The translations under genes were made by a program, and so were the position numbers. A model generated the notes under the pieces. It made no database searches, was not told the DNA's origin, and worked only from the letters and a program-made list of their open reading frames with translations. This document shows, one piece after another, positions 36,801 to 49,426 of a stretch of DNA of 64,000 bases (the first letter of the stretch is position 1; every line of letters starts with the position of its first letter). Source of the stretch: Paraphysoderma sedebokerense (lineage: Eukaryota; Blastocladiomycota; Physodermatomycetes; Physodermatales; Physodermataceae); NCBI GenBank assembly GCA_025602915.1, contig JAHLJZ010000007.1:310001-374000 (forward strand), read 5' to 3'.

Positions 36801-37406
36801 TTACCTCCTACGCCAGTGGTCTCGCCTTCGAGTAAAGTTCATCCAGACACCCACGCCTCTACCCGACCTACTTCACAGTCTGCACAACATAGTACATCTT
36901 CAACTCCTAAAGTATCCAAGGATCTTGGTACTTCCTTCCATCTCGCTACTACGATTTCTCGAATTTCTGAATTTTCCAATAACCATGTAACGGAAATTTA
37001 TTTTCCCCGATACCATTTTCCCAATGAAGATAGCTTCATAGTGTCGCATTCAGACGGATTTGTCTGGGTTTGCTTTTCTAAACAACGACTATATTGGGTG
37101 GTTACACTGGATGGCCGAATACCATGCAAGCCTGTTGTGGAAGGCGGTTGTGAATTGTGTGGTCAGGAATGCATTACCAGTGAAACTGTTACTAAGCAAT
37201 ATGACATTACCATAAAGAGACGTAAAAGGAAAAATCAAGTACAAGGAGAGTGTGATGATGAACAAGATGCGAAGGATGAGGAGAACGAAGAATTGAAGAA
37301 GGAGTGGTGGTTCAGTTGGCTTGACAAAACCGAGAATGAAGAAGAGGAGGATGACGATGATAATGAAAACGGATGGTGCGGACTTCAAGGTTTATGTGGA
37401 GTGTAA
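33874..37406 (+). CDS. EGH1: GH5 ergosteryl-beta-glucosidase / glucosylceramidase (Egh1/EGCrP2-like)
   Basis: Retaining glycoside hydrolase of family 5 (subfamily 12 type), which removes glucose from sterol glucosides or glucosylceramide. Two exons, 33874-36007 and 36076-37406; 1,154 residues, larger than yeast Egh1 (764). In order: disordered N terminus, catalytic start SGSWFIDGYGRKVLLRGVNV at ~87, GFNFFRFCITWEAIEHYGPG, CFIDPHQDVWSRFCGG, acid/base YDTLNEPGPGY with Glu355, a Ser/Thr/Asn insertion (~555-640), YAPHWYDGL, and nucleophile motif ILGEIGIPYD with Glu720, just after the intron, then VTLWNYCPDN and a GH5 C-terminal beta domain (EIYFPRYHFP; ~1040-1090). The tail carries several cysteines (GGCELCGQEC, WCGLQGLCGV) around a basic and then an acidic run, not seen in yeast. 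Both catalytic glutamates are present, so it should be active. Substrate preference between sterol and ceramide cannot be read. Confidence 0.92.
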
Positions 37407-37792
37407 TGTAATGACTTTTTCTTGAATACACTACGCAATAAATTGTGATTAATGTCGACATGGGCCCCCTGAACGCCCTTTGTTATCCTTCGATGTATGT
37501 CATACAGCAAAGCCTACACAATTGCTTTGTGAAGGTATCTGATATGCAAACTAGCCCCAGTTATATAACCCTCTGTGCGTTGTGGATATATGGGGGGACA
37601 GACACCGATCACGATTTAAGGTTCAAACGCGCTGGCTCCGGTGGCTGTTTATTACTCCAACAACAAGTTTACCAGATATCTAACACGCACATTTATCGGT
37701 GAACAATGTATGCTACACCTTTTTTCATTACTTCTATAATATTCTTCAATAGATGACTGACGAATTATATTTCAAATAGAGGTTCGAACGAA
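37407..37792. other. Intergenic region GH5 to Nud1-like gene
   Basis: 386 nt. Holds the GH5 3' end and the Nud1-like promoter. The frame of the Nud1-like gene is open a few codons upstream to a TAG that could be a splice acceptor, so a further 5' exon here cannot be excluded. Confidence 0.4.
37437..37442 (+). terminator. Candidate polyadenylation signal of GH5 gene
   Basis: AATAAA 31 nt after the GH5 stop codon. Confidence 0.4.
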
Positions 37793-40700
37793 ATGTTGCG
37801 AGCAACGTCAACAGAAAATAAGGACCCGAACAACTCGGAGTTACAACAATATCAACAGTCATTTTCATATATTAGTGCTATTGAAAGGCCACAAACATCA
37901 AGGAATCCTTCAGGATCACATAATCCTCCAACGTTCTCTTTCGATCAGCTGCTGACACCGTCAACCAACGTACATCGCCAAACAAACGTGAACGATCAGG
38001 ATGGGTTGATAACTTTTTCATCTACACCGAACGGATCACCTTCGAGAAAAAGTTTAAGTGGCTCACAAAGAAAAGATATTGACATTTCATATGAACACGA
38101 TCTTAGCAAAAGACCGTGGGATGTTCCAGAATTAGCGGAGGAGTGGGTTGAAAACGAGGACGGTGGGAATTTAATGGCAGAGCTTGACCTCACCGAGAAT
38201 AAGCAATTCGATTCATTAAGACTGGACCAAAATGAAAAAAGTGCAGAGCAGGAACAAAAAATTTCAAGTGTAGTATCAACTCCAAATCAAAGTACTGATG
38301 TTACAGGATTCTCAGCTCAAAATCCGCCATCGTCGGGACATCAGTATGAAACTGCTCCTCAAACTCCGGCGCATTTCCCGGTGAAGTCTTCGAAACAGTC
38401 ATTACAGCAGCAATTGTTTCAACAAAGATTATTAAAGGCCGATAGCGAAACGGAAATGCAGTTTGGAACAGTTCAAGTGAACAGCATTGGCAATGTTCCG
38501 CAATCATATGATGCCAATGTGTGGGGCAAACGACGATTCAAGGATATATTTAGCCCATTGACGTTGGAAAATCTGTTTCAACCTCCAACAGCCAAAAAGT
38601 CTGATGTATCTCAACACCGGCAACAGCAGGAAACAGACTCAGCTGAAGAACTGTCCCACCAGCAGAAGTCGCCGCTTCAACAAATTGTTATACCAGAGGA
38701 TTTAAAACGATCGTTAAACATGTCAGTTGGCACCAATGGGAGCAAGGATGATTGGTCACCCAAGTTGGAGTATAGTGATGTCGAAGGGTCATTGATTTAC
38801 AATAGTTCTCCAGACAGGCAAATAGAATACTCGGGAATTGCTGATATCACCTTTGACGAGAATGATTTTGATTTTGGCATGAATGATGGAAATCAACATT
38901 CTTTCGATAATTCTATGCCTCCGGAGTCGGCTGCGATAATCGAAGAATTTCAGCGACGAAATGAACATGATTTGAGAGAAACAGAGCAAGTTAGCCTTCT
39001 TATAGGCAGCCGATTACCAGTCGTAGAAAATGGGCATTCTCAAATACAGTCAGTGCCTGATAAAGTTATGTCAAGCTCGCAGTTTCAAGATAATCTCCTG
39101 TCCCAAAATCTCGAATCATCAGCTTCAAATCGAAACAGAGTCCATACACCCGAGGACCCACACGATAATATTGAACTTCCATTTGATGAAGGTGCTGATC
39201 AGCAGTCTCAAAACGATAGTTTGAGCGACGTTCGCGATGCATCAATCAGTTTGCAACTCCGTGCTTCCCTTGACGAAAATATTCAACATGAAAACGACAA
39301 AGAATTTTCATTCGATACTAAGGATGGAACTGATGTTGAACGTTTCCAGCTTGGACAAGAAACTACGACTTCAACCTTTCCGCCCTTCAATTACGATACT
39401 TTCACGAGGGAAAGGATAAGCGCAATTGTGAATCAAATGGAATCGGGCAAGGCCGTAGCAGGATCACATTCTCAAAAGTCATTCAATTCGTCTATCAACG
39501 AAAGTAGCAGTCGCCCCATGGTGTCGTCCTTTGATATACCGAATGACCCTAGGACAGAGGAGCAGGAGAATAGCTTCGGTGGCATATCATGCAATCTTGA
39601 CGGCGGAATGAGTAAATCATCGACTGGCCTTTCAATCCCGAACAGCGTTGATGATACCTCTGTTTCAGCCTTCGATCACCTTCGGCGAGGTCAAAACCTC
39701 TTGGAGGAAATTCGACAGAATATGAGTCAAAGTCAACAAAGTAACAGTGCATTATATAATGAGCGACAGGATGAAGAACACAGCATTGCAATGGATAATG
39801 TGGAAATTGGAGGCTTACCTGACGAAGGAGAATTGAATGCTGTTCGCAGCCAAATGGAAGAGCTTGGTCATTTTCTTCATGAGCAGCCGCAACCGTCCCA
39901 TAAAAATGACGACAGTCGTGTTTCATCTCATGATCGTGATCGCTTTTTTCAACACTCCTCCTTCTCTGATTCTCCCGAGTTCTCTAGTCCTAGTCACTCT
40001 TCCACTTTTGAGGATCAGAAATTCGGTCAGGAGATTGCAGACGATGAAGTTTCGGGATTATCAAACCAAGTAAGACGCATTCGTATTGCAGTGGAAGCTT
40101 CGCCCAATGACATGGGAAAAGAATATCAGAGGTTACCAGCAAGTACCAATGTCGACGAAATCCTCAGCTCACGTCATCGCGCGAATGTCAGAAGTCCTCA
40201 CTTCAACCCTATCCCGAAAAAAGCGGTATTGATTCAACAACCCAATAACTCTAGTGTCGTATACCCCGACAATATCGACGATTTGGATTGTACTCCAGAT
40301 GAATCCAACTTCTCGAACGCCCCCACCCCTGCTTATGAAGAGCGCAAACCTATCGGGGTCTACTTCGCACCAACTAGTACTCATAACGTTTCGATCAAAC
40401 CAGTAAAAGATGACGACGAGTATCCATCCGATATTGATTTTGTGGAGTCCGTATCTGATGCAGAGTCAATGACGTCCGAAGTAAACCATGCAGCGGGAGA
40501 CTCAAGGAGCAATAATCAAAAAAGCGATAATTTCAAGCCCGTGAAGAAACGCATGGGTCAAATCCGTAATCTGAATATCGCCCATCATAAAGGTTGGTAT
40601 AAATGTTTGTCCCATAGTTCGTTGAATTTGAAATTATCTGATACTTTATCTATTCGAATTAAAATTAGCGAAATCTAACCCTAATATCTGCGGTCAACCG

Positions 40701-43700
40701 GAGAGTTTAAAACCATCCGAACGACAAACTAATATGATCCGAATCAATCCGACTGATGCAGATAACCTACCTGACAAAATAGGCAACATGATTTTTGATA
40801 AAATTCGAAATTGCTGGGTCGAGCTGAACCCTGTATCTGAGGTATCAAAGCTTGATGGTCCTTCCGCTTCCGGAATTATATTGAATCCCCGAACGGATGA
40901 GTTTTCTGGAATTTCTAATATCAGCAGTCCTTCAAGCGCGTCTGGTAGCAGTCACATTAGGGCGAAACCGAGCCGTTTGAGAGAAGATGCATTCGCCAAT
41001 AGTATGAATACGGATTCCGATGCGGGTACAACCGGGATTTCAGATCATGTTGGTAGCATGGTGTTTGACAGGTTGAATAAGCGATGGGTTGAAATGAACA
41101 CCAAGGATCACACCAAGAGTGTTACAATGAATGGAGAAAGCGATATGATGACGGGGGATGCATTTCTAGAAGAAGATACCGATCCATTTAGAGAGATTGA
41201 AGAGGAAGCGGAGAAATCGTTTGAAGATGAATGTGAGAGTAATCAATTCCGCGCCAGTGCAATCGAATCAACGTGTTTTGACCATACTAAGGAGAAATCA
41301 AGGTACGAAAGCGGTTTCTGCCGCGTTGCTACCTTGCTTTTCGCCTGTTTAACCCTTCTTTGATATTTCCACTTAAGTGATCAACCCGTTAAAACTTCGT
41401 TTGGTCACGCAACCGAGAAATTAGAAAAGCCACAACCTGAATCGATGTCTCAATCGCCCAAGTCCGAACGGAAGGATAAAGCTATTGACGAGACGCTCAT
41501 GGACGATACTATCAATGATTTCGGTATTCCGCTGGTTCAACCAGGATCAATCGCTCAGGCTGCAGACCGAATAAGTCGTCAAGATTTTGCGGGCAAGACT
41601 ATATCTGATGAAAATTTGAATCATACCAGAAAAGAGAGTGGAATGGATGGGATATTTGATATCCCAACTTTTCAGAATCCTCACTCTGTGCCGAATTTCG
41701 ACTATCTGGACCACAGCATTCAAGAGGACAACATGCCGACTCCCAAACCTAAAGAAAAGTCAATTAAGTTTGCCGCGCTTGAAGCCAACGTGCAGACACC
41801 AATTCATCAAGGACCTACTGAATTAACCATGACCGGATTCCGTCGCCAAGTCCGACAAAATCTTCTGGTTGACACTCCCAAACCATCCAAAGTGGAGTTG
41901 GCGTTCCAGAGTCTAGAAGATCTTGCTGCGGGGAGTACGAGGAACGAAGAGCAAGCGACCGCCGAAACATTTTCTCGGTTGGAAGATTCATTTCATCAAT
42001 TAAATACTTTCGCCGACGAACTCCCGCAGCCTGTCCGTCTCGACGAACCCATTGACCTATCACAAATGCAGCCTGAAATTGTAAATTCAGCAAAGTCTAC
42101 TAAAACCGTCAGCACTTCTCCTTTGACAATTTTAAGTCCAACTTTCTCTCGTACTTCACTACACTTCCAGTCCCAACCCAATCCATTGAAACAATCCTCT
42201 ATTTCTGTGTCAACTAATTTCACCACACCAGCTTCGACCAAAGCAGAAAACGAACCAGAGAAGCAATTGTTGCAAATTTTAACGAATAAAGGGACTTTGG
42301 TTGAATTAGAGACAGCAACGGAATTAGATTTAAGAGAATCCGGTATAGAAAGCTTACAGGGGTTGAATGAGTTGGTTGGCGGAGGGCAGCTGGTCAAATG
42401 CAATCTGTATGTATTTTGACTGATTACTTCAATACTCATGTCTGCTTCCATGACTGACGATGACTGATTCAAAATGACAGGGACAAAAATAAGTTGAGAT
42501 ATCTCACTGGCGTTCCTAACTCTGTGATTCACCTGTCTTTGAGGACAAACAGGTAAGGTCGGATAATGTCGGCGGGTTGTATCACATGCTAATTTCCATT
42601 TTGAATTTGTGCAATTATAAGATTGACTACTTTGACAAGCTTCTCGCATATGACAAATTTGCAGTACCTGAATATCTCGAACAACGTTGTGGATGATTTG
42701 ATTGGTAAGTTGCAACGGGCGCGCCGCCCTCGTTAACATCTGGATTTAACCATGTATGAAACGTTAAATAGGTCTGTCTCCTCTCAAACATCTGCGAGAG
42801 CTGCACGCCGACAATAATGGCATCTCCAGCTGTGGCCAATTGCCGAGTATTGATGGGTTACTGAGACTAAGCTTAAAGAATAATAATATAGAAGATATTG
42901 ATTTAAATGGCGTTAAGTTGTATGTATTACTTCGCATCAAGGCGTGACTTTTCACCACTTTCTTCTAACCTCCTCTCAGACCGAGCTTAGAATTCTTTGA
43001 TTTATCGTATAATATCATCAACGAATTCAATGGAGCATCCTCTCTTCCAACGTTGAAGTGTCTTATTCTTGGTAAGTTCGTCGCATTATTATTTCTGAAA
43101 CCTGAAGTTACTTAATATCGTTTTCATAGATCACAACGCAATCAGAACTGTCGCCATCGATGCTTCACATCCCACGTTGCAGCACCTCTCACTGAATAAT
43201 AACAACTTAACCGAATTGACTCTATCAAATCTCCCAAACCTGCGGACAATTGAAGCTGATTGTAACCAACTTACATCTTTTTCCATCGCATCGAATATGC
43301 AGTTAGACGAAATTCACGTGTGTTCCCAATCTTTACCATCTGGGGATCTCCTTTCATTGTCGAAATTCCCGCTTCAAGATTGTCGCCGAATTTATTTGTC
43401 AGGGAATATGATCAAAACATTAGAGCCCTACTCTCAATTCCATCAAGCGGAAGTACTAGAGGTGGCAAAAGCAGGAATTAGACATCTACCAGAATTAATG
43501 TCGAAAGTCATGCCATGTTTGAAGGAATTGGATCTTTCCGGGAACAGCATTGTCGACATTACTCCACTGAGGTCATTGAAGAAGTTGAGGAGGTTAAATG
43601 TAATGGGGAATGATATCGGCGACTTTTATGAGGTGGCAAAGACGATCAATGGCCTGAGGACTTTGGAGATTTTAGATATACGGTACTGTCTAACTTGATT

Positions 43701-44640
43701 TGGTCGTGCATTTGAATGCGGACTAAACAATGCAATTTCCAGGCAAAATCCTCTAACGGCCCTCTTCTACACCAATTACCTACCGCCGACACCGAATTCT
43801 TTGCCAGGTGATTCTCCTCCCTCGTCACCGTTGAAATCACATAATTCATGGTTGGAACAAGATACGACGTATCTAAAAACTCTCAACGACACAACTTACG
43901 TAAAGCGACATTGCTATCGAACGACACTCATTTATCTACTACAAAAAACGATCACATCTTTAGATCACATTCCTGTTACCGAATCAGAGAGAAAAGGTGT
44001 CACCCATGCTTACAATAGGATGAAGCGACGACTCAATCGAGTCTTTGTACGAAAGGTGTATAAACATGTCAAAGTGAATCAACGAGGCGGCCGAGGGGCC
44101 ACTGATGAAGCAAATTTGAAACCATCCCGCTGTGAAGATCCCCGTCCTTCCGCTAGAAGTGAGTACGTTACGCCGCGTCCGAGCACCAAAGACAACGTGA
44201 AACAATCACGGAATGATAAGGTGCCTTCAACATCGTTCGCACCTGTCGTTTCGACTGGTTTATACGACGATTTGACGTCACAGACCCAAATAATGAACGA
44301 AATTATGAACATATTGCATTCTCCTCCCAATGCTTTGACGAAACTAGACCCTGCTTTAAATTCGAATACCTTTCAATCGGGATCGATGCCTCCGCTAACA
44401 CTTGGCGCTACCCCAAGCCAAGCTCATGTTGAGAAGCAAGATAAAGAGAATTACGGCATGAAACATAATGAGGCGGCATCAGCAGAGCCGATGGCAGACA
44501 CAAGAAATTTAAGCGGCGTGTTTGTAGTTCAAAATGGGATGGGGAAAGAACTTGAAGGACGCACTAGCTCGAAAGCCATGCGAGAACGACAAGTCAGCGA
44601 AAGTTCGGTTAATGTTGGGATGAAGAAGGCGAAAGAATAG
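37793..44640 (+). CDS. NUD1: Nud1/Cdc11-like spindle-pole scaffold with leucine-rich repeats
   Basis: Homologue of budding-yeast Nud1 / fission-yeast Cdc11, the spindle-pole scaffold of the mitotic-exit/septation-initiation network. Nine exons: 37793-40592, 40669-41302, 41378-42406, 42481-42552, 42622-42704, 42772-42919, 42980-43071, 43130-43682, 43743-44640; 2,102 residues, all in phase. The N-terminal ~1,450 residues are largely disordered and acidic, with WDVPELAEEWVENEDGGN near residue 115 (family N-terminal W-x-x-EEWV motif) and two copies of a family motif: KIGNMIFDKIRNCWVELN (~970) and VGSMVFDRLNKRWVEMN (~1060), the second followed by DTDPFREIEEE. From ~1,450 to 1,800 are SDS22-type leucine-rich repeats (LQYLNISNNVVDDL, LRELHADNNGISS, LKELDLSGNSIVDI, LRRLNVMGNDI). 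The ~300-residue tail is Ser/Pro-rich. It is about 2.5 times longer than Nud1 (851) because of the disordered region. A gene model beginning further upstream is possible. Confidence 0.87.
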
Positions 44641-44994
44641 GGTTTACGGCATAGAAAACCAGCTTGCAAGAATTTTTTTTTATATGTGATCCCTAAATCA
44701 AGTGATTTTAATTTAACATCGAGCATTGTGGAGTATTAGTAAATAAACATTTGCATTCCTGTTTTTATTAATATATACATGTGGTTGATACTACGCTGAG
44801 GGATCTGAACATAAAAACGCAAAATGCGACACCCTACCAAAACCAAAACTTATCTCTGTCCGTCTACTCTAGTGTACACTTACCGCGCAGAACCTTGAAT
44901 ATTCACATACTGCTATTATCATGCCAAACTGAAATTCGTCATTAATCATTGCACGAAATCCTCCTCACTTAATCTTACAAATAGTTTCACAATA
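44641..44994. other. Convergent intergenic region Nud1-like / PEHE paralogue 1
   Basis: 354 nt between convergent stops; AT-rich 3' UTR sequence for both genes, with an AATAAA-like hexamer near 44741. No other feature. Confidence 0.4.
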
Positions 44995-47107
44995 TTACTG
45001 AAATTCTGTTCGCACTGTTGTTTCACCAGGTATGCCGAAGTTCGAAATATCAATTGAAAGTTCGAATTCTTTTCCCTTCCACGACGGCATTGGGTATCCA
45101 AAAGCCAAAGTCTTTCTGTTGCTTCTCCTTATCGTAGGATCCGCCGAATATGTGCTGTATATTGATACCGGTAGTTGCTTCCCGTCAGCAGTAATCACAG
45201 TTTGTCGAGATTTTCGAGACTTGGCGGTAGCTGAATTGGCGGGGTGAGAATTAGATGTGTGAGGTTTGAGTAGTAGCTTAAAGGTATCGGTGGAATCTGC
45301 ATTATGAGAATTGAGGGGTGTTGAAGAGGGTGAACCGAAAGCGCTAGGAATAGTAGAGAATGAGCTTACGGACGACGCCTTCAATACTCCATTCGCTATT
45401 TCGGGCATCTTCGATTCAACCGGCAAATGATGCGAGTCGGAAGGGAAAGAGGGGAAGGTGGGAGTCGATATTGGTGTCGGGATGGGAACTGTGTATGATT
45501 TGTCCTGAGTCTTTGCCTTGGCTTTAAAATGAGCTGCAACACGTTCCCGCATGAGTAATAAGTGTTTTGGATCGACAGTCGTTGGGAAAACTGCAGTCGT
45601 CGTTGACAACGGGGCAAACGATTTTGACGCTTTTGGAGGCACAATTCTCACTTCTGATTGAGGTGAAACAGTAGGTGAAGATTTTGCAGATGGCAACGAT
45701 GCCGCTGAGGATGGCGAATATAATCGAGTATTTGAGTCTAATGACGAGGTTTGATCAGTAGTGTCACCGCCGAATGATAAGGTATTTGGGTCGTCAGATT
45801 GCTGGGCTTCTGATTCAGCGGCATTCGTCATGTTCTTGATATGATCAGCCGTACATCCCGGACAATTCCTACATTGTGTCCTGTGTCTTTCTCGATTTTG
45901 ATTTCTTAAGGAGCGCCGAGGACTACCCACTAGTGACTTCACATTTCGAGTGGAGGACTTCGAGGCCAACTCATGAGTTGATGATTGTAGAACGTTCACA
46001 GATACGTCTTGGCATGCTTGACGAGCCCGCCGTCGAGTTTGAACACCGATCGCTTTTGCAGGCGATGACAAAATATCAGGTGTAACCGTATGAGAAACAG
46101 AAATGTCGATACGAGTTGTGTCCGCCAAACCTGATTCAGTTCGTGACCGACTTCTGGTTCGAATACCTATGTCGGCCACCGAATTAGGCAAACAATGTTT
46201 ATTCAAAGATTTGGGTTTCGAATTCGAGTTATGCTTATGTGGAGATTCAGACTCTGATTGTCGAATTCGAAGTCGTGGACGCTTATTTTGAACTCTCATG
46301 GTTGTGTGAGACTTTAGATCAATTCCTTTTTTATCGGTCGACGGTATCCCATCAGTTATTTTACTACTAATACGAAGCTTCTTAGTCTTTTCGCTTTGAA
46401 GCTCTTTTGAAATCACGTTCTTCCTCTTCCGGCAAGGGGACAAGACCTTCGCCCTCTCCTCATCGTCCAACAAATTCAATTCTGTCTCAGTTCGTCCGCG
46501 TTTTTTGTCCGGGCCTGCGGATTCTGCCCTCTCGTCTAACTCGATTGAATGGTGATTCCGAGGAGATTCGATATTCTGGCTCAACCCTTCTTTCATATGA
46601 GTGTCTACAGAGCTTGGGTTTTGACAGTCGATCATAGAACGTGAATGAGCATTCGAGCCTGCATACAGAATAATTCGAAACGTTACAACGCAAAGAAACC
46701 ATAGATAAATGGTAACACAGGTCTGTTTGTATCCCATACATACCAATCCCACTACCTTCGAATACGACACCCCACTCTGACCGGCAAATTTTTCGAAAAG
46801 ATACGAGTTGTTTAAGTTTAAAGTTATTGGCGGTCAAATCGCTCCAAACAAGATCACATAGTGATTCACCGTCAATGTCGCCATCTAAGAGTTGAGTTGC
46901 GTGAATATTCTAATACTACAGTGGCTTGAACCGGTACCAGATAGTGTTTTGACAAGATCCTTAACCGACATAACCTGGCGCCTGTCAGTAGTTGAGAAAC
47001 GTACCTTTTAAAAATTGAGCGATGTCTGGTACTCCCTTTCCATTCAAGAACTCAAACAATCGGTCCACGTCCAGCGCCTTCAATTTTTGCAGGTTGGGCA
47101 CCAACAT
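44995..47107 (-). CDS. Chromatin-type protein with SAM-like N terminus and C-terminal half of a PEHE-like region
   Basis: Three exons: 47107-47005, 46884-46744, 46658-44995; 635 residues. The first ~80 residues resemble a SAM domain: LDVDRLFEFLNGKGVPDIAQ, FLKDGDIDGESLCDLVWSDL and KLKQLVSFRKI, with the D-IDGESL-x-DL core. The middle is Arg/Lys/Ser-rich with a cysteine cluster CRNCPGC. The C-terminal block GKQLPVSIYSTYSADPTIRR, SNRKTLAFGYPMPSW and FELS is shared with the neighbouring gene on the same strand and resembles the last part of the PEHE domain of MSL1/KANSL1 (FGRPLP-x3-P-x-FELP). The first part of PEHE (R/K-H-x-K-x-E basic helix) is not visible in this copy. Likely nuclear; a link to a histone-acetyltransferase complex is inference from the family. 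Confidence 0.7.
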
Positions 47108-47537
47108 TATCGAACGGCAATATAGAAAGGACTAGTAGAAACTTGGTCAAGCGATAGAGTATCGGTACAAAGCGAAGGGAGGGTCAAACAAACGCGAAGA
47201 TTGGCAAAGGATGGCGTCCCTTGTGACTGGTGATGTCATAGGATCATTACACTAGACGCCCATGGAGAACCCAGATATTGAGAATCCATATACAGCGATA
47301 CTAGTAAGGAAAAGTAGCGGTACATATTATGATCATCTAAATTATTTAAAGATGAATGCCTCTGTTGTCCACGACAGCAAAAAAGTGGCTATAACAATTA
47401 TAACTATACTACAAAAAAGTGGATGAAAAGATTGTCTATAAACATGATGTAAGATATCACAAGGCCAAAAAGAATAACGGGCAAAAAAGAAGTGCCCAAA
47501 TATATACTGAGAAACAGGTTCAAGCTTTGTTGAACCT
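47108..47537. other. Spacer between the two PEHE-related genes
   Basis: 430 nt: 3' end of paralogue 2 and promoter of paralogue 1, both on the minus strand. No coding signal, repeat or RNA gene seen. Confidence 0.4.
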
Positions 47538-49426
47538 TCACCGCTTCCTCCTTTTGCTTTCTCTAGTTCCAAACCCGTGGGTATTATTTCTGTCCGTTTC
47601 TGCTACCTCAGTACTATCTTCAACTTTCCTCTTCCTTCTATCCCCGGTATTCACTTCTGAGTTTTGAACTCCAACGGCAATGATTTCTTCCACAACTTCC
47701 CAACCTTTTCCCTTTTTAATCACCCGTCCAGTCGGTAAACGTTTTCCAAGGAACTCTCCAGGCAGATTGAACTCTGACTTGTCCATTCTTGGAATTGGAC
47801 ATCCGAACACCATTTGAGTTCGATTACTCCTTCGTAATGATGAATCCGAATTGTAATTACTATATATTGAGACAGGCAAATGCTTTCCGTTGTTAGTCAG
47901 ATGTGGTGTAGATGCCAGTGAGGAGTTATTAGATGATGATGATGAATTTGTTTTAGAGGCGGATTGGGATTCGAACTTTGCGGTTTGGTTCCGCCTTGAG
48001 ATCTCTTTGGCGGTACTATCGGATTTCGATTTCTCTTGAACGCGAGATCGGGTTGATCTCGGTTTAGGTCTCACACTTTTTGAAGCGGAGTCTACAGAAG
48101 ATGACTGTGATAGCGAAGCACTAGGTGTGGCGTTGTGTCGTGCTGGTATTCGAATGATGGTGGCTGATACGGTAATTTTTGAAGAGGAAGATTGATCAAG
48201 CAATTTCGATTTAGATCTCAAATTTTTCTGCTTGGGTAATGGAATATCTGGGGTTGATATAGGCGTGGGAACAGCTTTTGAATTGGCTTTCGCTTTTGGA
48301 TTTCGATCTTGCGCATTCGAAGGAGACGAAGGGTGTATCGAATTCACATCGGTACTGGATCTAGGATTCGAAGACACTGAAGCCGGAACAGCAGTCGATG
48401 TAGTATGATGATTTGAAGGATTGTGATGACTGTATTGATTCGTATGTAAGTTGTTTAGTTGCTTCTGTACTTTCTTTGCTTTATCTTGAGATTGCTTCCA
48501 AAGATGATGCAATAACATCTCCCTTTCCCGATTCCTCGCTTTCTTTTCCACGAGTTCATATTTCCGATGTCGATGGAGATACACTTCTGTTGAATCATCC
48601 TGCAAATTTCAAACGATCACATGTTAATTCGTATTGCAACTTCATTATGAAACCACAGTGAGCATGCAACACAGTCCATCACTTTTCTAGTGAAGATGAG
48701 TTTAAAAATCACAGAGGAAATACTGTCACATACCTCAATTTCACCACTCACGGATCCTCTTCTCTTTTCACCCACTACTGTATTCCCAACTCCCACACTC
48801 CTTACACTACCACCTCGCTTTAACTCGGTCCACTTAGGAATTGGAACTTCGGAATTAGAATTCAAATGCAGACTACTTTCCAACCTCGTTAAATCGAGTT
48901 CTGGCGGCATTGATATTTCTTTTTCTTTACAGTTCCGTAGGGCGGAGTCTTTTTTCGAAATAAATATGACGGTGGATACCGGGATTGGGAGAGTGGCTGA
49001 TATGTACGTTGAATATTTTGGAATCATAAAGAAAGAGACCAAAGGCAGAGAGAATGAGAGTCAGTATTGCATTATTATACAATTTTCAATAACTTTCGAC
49101 AAACAAACTATATCTTCAGCGGTTATCTTCAACCCAAGATAAAATTTTAGAAAGAATTGAAACTATGAACACTCACGTCCAATACTACTCTGACTAGAAC
49201 TTTTTTCTAAAGCAGATTTTCTAGCTCTGAGTTGTCTTTTATCCCCATCTTGTTGTTGCTGCTGTTGAGTTTGCTGTTCTTCAACTTTTTGTAAAGAGTC
49301 GGAACTCATAAGTTCATGACCAAAGGTACTGGAGAAAGGGAGAGAGGCATTCGCCACTGCTGCCCGAGTTGTCCTTTGGGAGAAGGCAGAGACGGAGGGG
49401 AGAGGTTCAACGGCGATGGGTGGCAT
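47538..49426 (-). CDS. PEHE-domain protein (MSL1/KANSL1-like)
   Basis: Three exons: 49426-49177, 48996-48734, 48599-47538; 524 residues. The PEHE region appears complete though divergent: SEVPIPKWTELKRGGS (equivalent of the V-P-x-W start), DDSTEVYLHRHRKYELVEKK then ARNREREMLLHHLW (equivalent of D-E-x-F-x-x-RH-x-K-x-E..EK-x-RKRWD-x-QR), and further on FGCPIPRMDKSEFNLPGEFL (equivalent of FGRPLP...FELPW). In animals PEHE proteins scaffold the MOF/KAT8 acetyltransferase in MSL and NSL complexes, so a nuclear chromatin role is likely. The N terminus holds a short polyglutamine run (~49243-49285). About 150 Ser/Asn-rich residues separate the two parts of the domain. It is a tandem paralogue of the downstream gene, sharing GKHLPVSIYSNYNSDSSLRR. 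Confidence 0.75.
49243..49285 (-). repeat. CAG/CAA (poly-Gln) coding repeat
   Basis: Runs of CAA/CAG codons on the minus strand encode Q-rich sequence in the PEHE-domain protein. Simple repeat, likely length-variable. Confidence 0.8.
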
